A stretch of DNA of 64,000 bases from Roseibium suaedae. Lineage in GTDB: Bacteria; Pseudomonadota; Alphaproteobacteria; Rhizobiales; Stappiaceae. Positions 58,141 to 64,000 of this stretch are shown in pieces. The notes under the pieces were generated by a model. The model had not been told where the DNA came from and did no database searches. It saw only the letters and a program-made list of their open reading frames with translations. Where the stretch lies: positions 496,001-560,000 of the forward strand of contig NZ_FRBW01000003.1 of the NCBI RefSeq assembly GCF_900142725.1. Reading direction: 5' to 3'. The translations under genes and the position numbers were made by a program. Positions within the stretch are counted from its first letter, which is position 1. Each line of letters opens with the position of its first letter.

Positions 58141-58917
58141 GTGCCGGACGAAGGGTTAGCAGGTTTGGCTGCCGTGGAGCCAGACGTCAGGATCCCGCTA
58201 TGGGCACAGGTCAAGGCCGCAATCACGACCATGATTGCGGAACGCGGCCTGCAGCCCGATGACAAGCTTCCCAGCGAGACCGAGTTTTGCGACCTATATG
58301 GCGTGTCGCGCATCGTCGTGCGGCAGGCCATGAGCCGGCTCGTGAACGAGGGGCTGATCTACCGCCAGCAGGGCCGCGGTGCCTTCGTTGCAGCCCCCAG
58401 CGAGGACACGGACTTCGTTGGCCGCATCATCGGCTTTTCGGGAGACCTTGGGGTCAAGAACCACAAGGTGACCCGAAAGGTTCTCGAGGTTGGCTACCGG
58501 ACGCCCTCCACCCGTATCCGGCGGCTTCTCGACATGGAAGACCACGAGGAAGTTGCCTATCTGAACCGGGTGATGAGCGTGGACGGGGTCCCGAGAATTC
58601 TCGTCGAAAGCTGCCTTGTTGCCCGGAAGGTGCCCGGCTTCCTGGACCTCTGCCTTGAAGACAGGTCTCTCTACGCCATGTTGCGGGAGAATTACGGCAT
58701 CGAGTTCACCGGTGCCGAGCGCTGGGTCGAGGCGGCAAATGCTTCTGAAGAGGAAGCCCGGCTGCTGGACGTGACGCCCGGAACGGCCCTTCTGCGGATC
58801 GAATCCCGCTCAAGCGTCAAGGACGGCTCTCACGTCGAGTACTTCTCCGCGCTCTACCGGGCCGATCAGGCCCGGCTGCATTTCGCGATCAAGACCGACA
58901 CGGGCAGCTTCCGCTAG
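58141..58917 (+). CDS. GntR/HutC-family regulator with UTRA domain
   Basis: A 258-residue regulator. Residues about 20-85 are a GntR winged helix (LPSETEFCDLYGVSRIVVRQ and following), and 100-245 a UTRA ligand-binding domain (RIESRSSVKDGSHVEYFSAL at the end). UTRA domains bind small sugars or acids. The GTG at 58141 has GGGAGA eight bases upstream. It follows the dehydrogenase and probably controls both divergent transcripts of the polyol locus. A terminator follows. Confidence 0.92.
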   Translation: MPDEGLAGLAAVEPDVRIPLWAQVKAAITTMIAERGLQPDDKLPSETEFCDLYGVSRIVVRQAMSRLVNEGLIYRQQGRGAFVAAPSEDTDFVGRIIGFSGDLGVKNHKVTRKVLEVGYRTPSTRIRRLLDMEDHEEVAYLNRVMSVDGVPRILVESCLVARKVPGFLDLCLEDRSLYAMLRENYGIEFTGAERWVEAANASEEEARLLDVTPGTALLRIESRSSVKDGSHVEYFSALYRADQARLHFAIKTDTGSFR

Positions 58918-58924
58918 CTAGACA

Positions 58925-58950
58925 AAAAAGCCGCCCAAAAGGACGGCTTT
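58925..58950. terminator. Bidirectional terminator between the GntR gene and gmk
   Basis: AAAAAAGCCGCCC and GGACGGCTTT pair around AAAA with one mismatch; an A run on the left and T run on the right let it serve both convergent genes. Confidence 0.75.
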
Positions 58951-58979
58951 CCATGTCGCAAGACCTGTCTTGAAAGACC

Positions 58980-59696
58980 TCAGTCGAGATCCTTCAGGGC
59001 CTCTTCCAGGTCTCCGACCATCCCGTCGATCAAGGGACCGATCGCAGGCGAGCGGGACTGTTTCAGGCGCTCTGCCTTGAGGATCGCGCGGACGTTTTCA
59101 TAGGCGCGCCCGAGATCGTCATTCACCACCACATAGTCATATTCTGACCAGTGGCGCATCTCGCCGACAGCAGTCTTCAGGCGGCGCAGGATCACTTCCT
59201 CGCTGTCTTCCGCGCGGCGGCGCAGACGCGACTTCATCTCGGCAATGGATGGCGGCAGGATGAAGATCGAGACCACATCTTCGCGCATCTTTTCATAGAG
59301 CTGGAACGTGCCCTGGATATCGATGTCGAACAGAATGTCCTTGCCGTTCTCGATGGCGTTTTCCACCGGGCCACGCGGCGTGGCGTAATAGTTGCCGTGA
59401 ACTTCCGCCCACTCCAGCAATTCGCCATCTTCCTTCATGTGCTCGAAGCGCTTTTGATCCAGGAAGTGATAGTGAACGCCATCCACTTCGCTCGACCGGC
59501 GCGGGCGGGTCGTGACGGAAATGGACAGGGCCAGATTGTCTTCCTTTTCCAGCAGCAGCCGGGCAATGGTCGACTTGCCTGCACCTGACGGCGACGAGAG
59601 CACGAGCATCAGGCCACGGCGGGATTCTTCCGCCGCATCGGCACTCACCGTGACGCCTTGCCGGCCATTGGACGTCGCATCGGACATTCGGATCAC
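58980..59696 (-). CDS. gmk: Guanylate kinase
   Basis: Phosphorylates GMP and dGMP with ATP. The P-loop is SSPSGAGKST (residues 34-43), and the GMP-binding and lid regions VTTRPRRSSEVDGVHYHF and ELLEWAEVHGNYYATP are complete. Length is 238 residues from the GTG at 59696; an ATG at 59687 would drop three. The GTG overlaps the yicC stop (GTGA). The C-terminal ~30 residues are an extra tail common in relatives. It belongs to the minus-strand run fabG-acpP-fabF-mltG-yicC-gmk. Confidence 0.96.
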   Translation of the reverse strand: MIRMSDATSNGRQGVTVSADAAEESRRGLMLVLSSPSGAGKSTIARLLLEKEDNLALSISVTTRPRRSSEVDGVHYHFLDQKRFEHMKEDGELLEWAEVHGNYYATPRGPVENAIENGKDILFDIDIQGTFQLYEKMREDVVSIFILPPSIAEMKSRLRRRAEDSEEVILRRLKTAVGEMRHWSEYDYVVVNDDLGRAYENVRAILKAERLKQSRSPAIGPLIDGMVGDLEEALKDLD

Positions 59697-60586
59697 TCCA
59701 GGTTTTGGATCTGCTCGCGCATCTGATCGATCACGGCCTTCAGGTCAAGCCCGATCGTGGTCAGCTCGACATCATTCGACTTGGAGCAGAGCGTATTTGT
59801 TTCGCGGTTAAATTCCTGTGCCAGGAAATCAAGCCTGCGGCCGATGGCGCCACCGGCGGCCATAAGCTCGCGCACGGCGCTCACATGGGCGTGCAGCCGG
59901 TCCAGCTCTTCCCGGATATCGGCCTTGGTGGCCAGGATCGCGGCTTCCTGGTGAAGCCGCTGGCTGTCGAGTGCCCCTGCGGACGCATCCATCAGCTCGG
60001 CCACAAGAGCCGCAAGCCGGGCCCGGATGGCTTCGGGCTGGCGGGCTGGCAGGCTCTCGGCACGGGCAGTCAGCTCCGCAACCCGGCCAATCTGACCCAG
60101 AATGATGTCGCGGATCGCCGAACCTTCAGACCGGCGCATGTCGACGAGAGCGTCCAGCGCCTCGTCCAGCGTCGACAGCAGTGTTGCCAGTAGAACTTCG
60201 CGGACCGCAGGGTCTTCCTCGGGCTCCTTCAGCTCCACGACGCCCTTTTGCGCCAGAATGCCGTCAAGGGTCGGAGGGGCCACATCCGGCAGACGCTGGC
60301 GCAACAGGTCCACGGCTGCCAGAACCGCATCCAGAGCGGTCTGGTTGATGGTCAGGACAGCCTCGCCCTGATCACGCTGCATGGAGAGGCCAATCGAGAC
60401 GTTGCCGCGCTGGAGTACCTTGGCGCAACGTTCGCGGATGCGCGGCTCCAGTTCTTCAAGACCGGCAGGAAGGCGCAGGCGCACATCCAGGTTTTTGCCG
60501 TTCACGGAGCGCAGTTCCCAGGTCCAGCGGACCACACCTGCCTCTCCCTGAACCCGGGCAAATCCGGTCATGCTGGCAAGGGTCAT
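59693..60586 (-). CDS. yicC: YicC family endoribonuclease
   Basis: A 297-residue protein of the YicC/DUF1732 family, with its N-terminal MTLASMTGFARVQG and C-terminal FNRETNTLCSKSNDVELTTIGLDLKAVI blocks clear. In E. coli YicC has been tied to RNA decay and in Bacillus to a conserved RNase activity. yicC-gmk coupling is very common. It lies 66 bases after mltG. Confidence 0.93.
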   Translation of the reverse strand: MTLASMTGFARVQGEAGVVRWTWELRSVNGKNLDVRLRLPAGLEELEPRIRERCAKVLQRGNVSIGLSMQRDQGEAVLTINQTALDAVLAAVDLLRQRLPDVAPPTLDGILAQKGVVELKEPEEDPAVREVLLATLLSTLDEALDALVDMRRSEGSAIRDIILGQIGRVAELTARAESLPARQPEAIRARLAALVAELMDASAGALDSQRLHQEAAILATKADIREELDRLHAHVSAVRELMAAGGAIGRRLDFLAQEFNRETNTLCSKSNDVELTTIGLDLKAVIDQMREQIQNLE

Positions 60587-60652
60587 CTGGATCTCCGTGT
60601 CTCAACCGCCCGCTGAAGGGCAAATGATTTGCGGCCCGAAGGCCGCAAACTC

Positions 60653-61822
60653 TCAGTTCTGTTTTGCGCCGTCACCCTGGGCGGGAGCAGCCTCATCCGC
60701 CGCAGGGGCGGTATCCTTGGCAGTCTCCGCGTTGGTGCGGATTTCACGCTCGACCTTGCGCCACTTGCGCACATTGGCCTGGTGCTGCTCATAGGTCTCC
60801 GAGAACACATGCCCGCCGGTTCCATCGGCGACGAAGTAGAGATCCTTCGTGCGCGAGGGATTGGCAACCGCTTCCATGGAAGCCCGGCCCGGATTGCCGA
60901 TCGGTCCCGGCGGCAAGCCATTGATCTGGTACGTGTTGTACGGGTTTTCCTTCTTGAGCTCGGACTGCTTGATCGCAGACCGGTCCTCAAGCCACGCCTC
61001 ACCGCCATGCAGGCCGTACAGGATCGTCGGATCCGACTGCAGGCGCATGTTCTTGTTGAGACGATTGACGAAGACACCGGCAACACGCGGACGCTCATCG
61101 GCCTTGGCTGTTTCCTTCTCCACGATGGAGGCAAGGATCACCAGCTCTTCCGGTGACTTGACCGGCAGGCCATCGCTGCGGCGCTGCCAGATTTCCGCCA
61201 GAAGCTTGGACTGGGCGGCCTTCATCTGGTCGATGATCTGCTGACGCGTCGTGCCACGGGTAAAGGTGTAGGTCTCCGGCAGCAGTGCGCCTTCAGCCGG
61301 AACAGTCTCGATGTCCCCGACCAGCGCATCATTATCGCGCACCCGCTTCAGGATCTGGGCGGTCGACCAGCCTTCCGGAACCGTGACTGCATGGGTGACC
61401 GCATTGCCTTCCACGAGATCCTGCATGATCTCGCGCATGGAAACGCCCGGGGCGAACGCATATTCGCCAGCCTTCAGGCGGGTCTGGTTCTTGTAGAAAC
61501 GGATACCGGCGTTGAACACCAGCTCATCAATCAGGCTGTCGCCAATGACGTTCTCGGCTGAAAGACGGTCCGTGATTCCCGACAGACCGGAGCCGGCTGC
61601 GATGATCACCGTGCTGTCCTTGGTGGAAGGACCCGGCTCATCGAAGATCTGCTTGCCGAAATAGAGCGCAGCCCCTGCGCCGATCACAACGAAGACGGCC
61701 AGCGAGATGATCAGATTAATGAGGATGACGACAGGATTTCGCACATGGCGGGAGCGCGGCGGCGGTCCGGGCGGCTGTTCCGGCTGGATCGCCTCTCTCG
61801 GACTTTTCGGCTTGATGCGCAT
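60653..61822 (-). CDS. mltG: Endolytic murein transglycosylase MltG
   Basis: An inner-membrane enzyme that cleaves newly made glycan strands and sets their length. The cytoplasmic N-terminus is Pro-rich (residues 10-25), a single helix spans about residues 31-56, then comes a LysM-like region and the YceG domain with catalytic Glu235 in ASIVEKET. NGLPPGPIGNPGRAS is the family hallmark. The last 40 residues are an Ala/Glu-rich tail that is probably disordered. It follows fabF by 134 bases, a usual alphaproteobacterial order. Confidence 0.95.
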   Translation of the reverse strand: MRIKPKSPREAIQPEQPPGPPPRSRHVRNPVVILINLIISLAVFVVIGAGAALYFGKQIFDEPGPSTKDSTVIIAAGSGLSGITDRLSAENVIGDSLIDELVFNAGIRFYKNQTRLKAGEYAFAPGVSMREIMQDLVEGNAVTHAVTVPEGWSTAQILKRVRDNDALVGDIETVPAEGALLPETYTFTRGTTRQQIIDQMKAAQSKLLAEIWQRRSDGLPVKSPEELVILASIVEKETAKADERPRVAGVFVNRLNKNMRLQSDPTILYGLHGGEAWLEDRSAIKQSELKKENPYNTYQINGLPPGPIGNPGRASMEAVANPSRTKDLYFVADGTGGHVFSETYEQHQANVRKWRKVEREIRTNAETAKDTAPAADEAAPAQGDGAKQN

Positions 61823-61956
61823 ATAATCGCCCTTTTTCCTTCAGACCTTCGCCAGGATCCAGGCGATGCCCTTGATGCAACTCATAGCGCGGCTGGGAAA
61901 GAACCGCCGCCGCGGGACAATCCCTTCGGCGGCGGGCAATTTTATGACCTCAGCCT

Positions 61957-63219
61957 TCAGTCTGCCACTTTGCGGAAGACGAGCGAGGCATTCGTGCCGC
62001 CAAATCCAAAGGAATTGGAGAGCGCCACGTCAATATTCATCTTCTTGGCCTTATGGGCAGCCAGATCGATCTTGGTCTCGACCGAAGGCGTGTCCAGGTT
62101 AATCGTCGGCGGCACCATGCCGTCGCGAATCGCCAGAACGGAGAAGATGGCTTCCACGGCACCCGCAGCACCCAGAAGGTGACCGGTGCAGGACTTGGTG
62201 GAGGACATGACAACCTTGTCGGCCGCATCGCCGACCAGACGCTCGACGGCGCCCAGTTCGATGGTGTCGGCCATGGTCGAGGTGCCATGCGCGTTGATGT
62301 AGTCCACGTCCGCAGCGGAGATGCCGGCACGGGCAAGCGCCGCGCTCATGCAACGGAACGCGCCATCGCCGTCCGGAGACGGAGCGGTGATGTGGAACGC
62401 ATCGCCGGACAGACCATAGCCGATGACTTCAGCATAGATCTTCGCGCCGCGTGCCTTGGCGTGCTCGTATTCTTCCAGAACGACAACACCGGCGCCCTCA
62501 CCCATGACGAAGCCGTCACGGTTGGTGTCGTAAGGCCGCGAAGCCTTTTCCGGGGTATCGTTGTAGCTGGTGGACAGCGCCTTGCAGGCGGCAAATCCTG
62601 CAAGGGACAGACGGCAGACCGGAGATTCGGTTCCGCCGGCAACCATGACATCCGCATCGCCGAAGGCAATCAGACGGGAGGCATCGCCAATGGCGTGCGC
62701 ACCGGTCGAGCAAGCCGTAACCACTGCGTGGTTCGGACCCTTCAGGCCGTGACGGATGGAGACATACCCGCCAGCCAGATTGATCAGGCGGCCGGGAATG
62801 AAGAACGGAGAAATTCTGCGCGGACCTTTGTCGGCCAGCGTGTGCGCGGCTTCCTCGATCCCCTGAAGACCACCGATGCCGGATCCGATGAGGACACCGG
62901 CGCGGATCTGCTCTTCATGGGTTTCGGCCTTGAAGCCACTGTCTGCGAGCGCCTGATCGGCAGCTGCGACAGCATAGACGATGAAATCGTCGACCTTGCG
63001 CTGCTCTTTCGGCTCCATCCAGTCGTCCGGGTTGTAATACCCTTCGACGGACGGATCGCGCGGGATCTGACAAGCGATCTGGCATGCCAGATCATCTACC
63101 TGGAAATTGCTGACCTTGGAGGCCCCGCTTTTCCCGTCGAGAATGTTTTTCCAAGAGGTATCAACGTTTCCGCCAAGCGGAGACACCATACCCAGACCTG
63201 TGATGACAACTCGCCTCAT
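61957..63219 (-). CDS. fabF: Beta-ketoacyl-ACP synthase II
   Basis: Condenses malonyl-ACP with acyl-ACP in fatty acid elongation. The catalytic Cys is Cys170 in VVTACSTGAHAIGD, and the two active-site His are in NAHGTSTMAD and TGHLLGAAG. Length is 420 residues, starting MRRVVITGLGMVSPLG. It follows acpP by 78 bases and lies in the classical fabG-acpP-fabF set. Confidence 0.97.
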   Translation of the reverse strand: MRRVVITGLGMVSPLGGNVDTSWKNILDGKSGASKVSNFQVDDLACQIACQIPRDPSVEGYYNPDDWMEPKEQRKVDDFIVYAVAAADQALADSGFKAETHEEQIRAGVLIGSGIGGLQGIEEAAHTLADKGPRRISPFFIPGRLINLAGGYVSIRHGLKGPNHAVVTACSTGAHAIGDASRLIAFGDADVMVAGGTESPVCRLSLAGFAACKALSTSYNDTPEKASRPYDTNRDGFVMGEGAGVVVLEEYEHAKARGAKIYAEVIGYGLSGDAFHITAPSPDGDGAFRCMSAALARAGISAADVDYINAHGTSTMADTIELGAVERLVGDAADKVVMSSTKSCTGHLLGAAGAVEAIFSVLAIRDGMVPPTINLDTPSVETKIDLAAHKAKKMNIDVALSNSFGFGGTNASLVFRKVAD

Positions 63220-63297
63220 GCAACCCGCACTTGATTTCGGGCAGCCCGGTTCATTCGAAACCGGACTGCCCGCTGATCCAAACGTCTTGCCAGCGAA

Positions 63298-63540
63298 TTA
63301 GCCGGCGTTCTTTTCCAGGAACTTCACGGCATCGCCAACCGTCAGGATGGTTTCTGCTGCATCGTCCGGGATTTCTACGCCGAATTCTTCTTCGAACGCC
63401 ATGACCAGTTCAACGGTGTCAAGGCTGTCTGCGCCCAGATCGTCGATGAAGGAGGCGTTGTCGGTTACCTTTTCAGCGTCCACACCGAGGTGTTCGATGA
63501 CGATTTTCTTAACCCGATCAGCGATATCGCTCATTTTCAT
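63298..63540 (-). CDS. acpP: Acyl carrier protein
   Basis: Small acidic carrier of growing acyl chains through a phosphopantetheine on Ser37 (in [11 protein letters not shown], numbering from MSDIA). The ATG at 63540 adds Met-Lys before the usual start [10 protein letters not shown] at 63534; AAGGAAG lies just upstream and the inner ATG has the better spacing, so 78 residues is the likelier form. It lies between fabG and fabF, with 282 bases upstream to fabG in which its strong promoter should lie. Confidence 0.97.
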   Translation of the reverse strand: MKMSDIADRVKKIVIEHLGVDAEKVTDNASFIDDLGADSLDTVELVMAFEEEFGVEIPDDAAETILTVGDAVKFLEKNAG

Positions 63541-63822
63541 ACTTCCTTGAGTTTACTGTCTCTGCCGAGCTTCCGGTTCAAGCCGGAGGCGGCCGAAACC
63601 CGAATTTCAGTCTGCCAAACCTCAGGGGGACCACATTTCGGCACTGCCGGGACCCCGTGATCCTGAAGACGTTCTGGACGGGTCAGATCTGAAAACCAGT
63701 CTGTCACCCTACCCCAGCGAACAATCGGCGGGTTGGTAACACACTTTACACACCTTGACCAGCCAGTCCGGAACGCGCTTGCGCGGTCCGGAATTTTTTG
63801 CGCTGCAAATGAAAACAGCGTT

Positions 63823-64000
63823 TTAAATCATTGCCATACCGCCATTGACGTGAATGGTCTGCCCGGTGATGTAGGCAGCCTCGTCGCTGGCAAGGTAGAC
63901 AGAGGCGGATGCAATTTCCGCTGCGGTGCCCAAACGGCCTGCCGGAACGCTTACCAGAATCGATTCTTTCTGCTTTTCGTTCAGGGCATCCGTCATCGCG
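63823..64000 (-). CDS. fabG: 3-oxoacyl-ACP reductase FabG, C-terminal part only
   Basis: The last 58 codons of a short-chain dehydrogenase/reductase that reduces 3-oxoacyl-ACP with NADPH. Reading on the minus strand from the window edge gives AMTDALNEKQKESILVSVP, GRLGTAAEIASASVYLASDE, then YITGQTIHVNGGMAMI and a TAA at 63825-63823. This ending with NGGM is the FabG hallmark, and acpP follows. The catalytic Ser-Tyr-Lys lie outside the window. Confidence 0.95.
   Translation of the reverse strand, partial: AMTDALNEKQKESILVSVPAGRLGTAAEIASASVYLASDEAAYITGQTIHVNGGMAMI

Noticed and set aside
62053..63234. 393-codon plus-strand open frame across fabF
   Set aside because: It lies wholly antisense to fabF, and its His/Gly/Arg-rich translation is the usual mirror of a GC-rich gene.

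Overview
The window looks like a chromosomal segment of an alphaproteobacterium of the Hyphomicrobiales. My best guess is a Stappiaceae-like marine relative (Roseibium, Labrenzia, Stappia or Pannonibacter), because it combines fabG-acpP-fabF-mltG-yicC-gmk, lptF-lptG-lptD-surA-pdxA-rsmA, perM-hdaA-ppk-ppx and a rhizobial-type GlpSTPQUV importer with GC-rich coding. The genus is inferred from gene content and memory; no search was possible. I saw no rRNA, tRNA, CRISPR array, prophage or complete insertion sequence.

Layout: ndk (1-421, reading leftwards out of the window) is followed by a gene-poor 480 bases, then a DinB-like protein and a DUF4344-like exported protein that have both lost residues of their family metal sites. 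A DUF2254 membrane protein, an ABC-F ATPase, two translationally coupled zinc-ribbon/TM2 proteins and a membrane EAL phosphodiesterase come next. 8.7-12.3 kb holds a D-lactate dehydrogenase-like gene and the carboxyspermidine route to spermidine (saccharopine dehydrogenase-like enzyme plus nspC). 12.7-14.2 kb holds a small conserved protein and an A/T-rich, apparently acquired gene whose expected C-terminus lies in the -1 frame just after an AAATTTT heptamer. HAD phosphatase, rhodanese, holC, a 39-residue peptide gene and pepA follow.

18.4-26.2 kb is the outer-membrane biogenesis operon lptF-lptG-lptD-surA-like-pdxA-rsmA. 26.6-39.2 kb carries an MsbA-type exporter, aspS, an orphan ParA, rnd, and the minus-strand run perM-hdaA-ppk-ppx, with most intergenic space filled by palindromic repeats. 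purM-purN follow. 41.3-46.5 kb is a LysR-controlled TRAP transporter (order M-P-Q) with an M20 amidohydrolase, suggesting uptake and hydrolysis of an N-acyl amino acid or related amide.

46.7-58.9 kb is the most interesting block: a complete GlpSTPQUV-type ABC importer, a ThDP-dependent enzyme and an L-xylulose-kinase-like FGGY kinase in one direction, diverging from a GlpD-like FAD dehydrogenase and a GntR/UTRA regulator. No glycerol kinase is present. This reads as a polyol or sugar catabolic locus whose substrate I cannot name, with an importer whose two ATPases are complementarily degenerate. The window ends with gmk, yicC, mltG, fabF, acpP and the 3' end of fabG.

Three dispersed repeat families (called A, B and C here) occupy intergenic regions: four copies of a 140-200 bp element with inverted arms, two copies of an 80 bp double hairpin, and two direct copies of a ~172 bp element.
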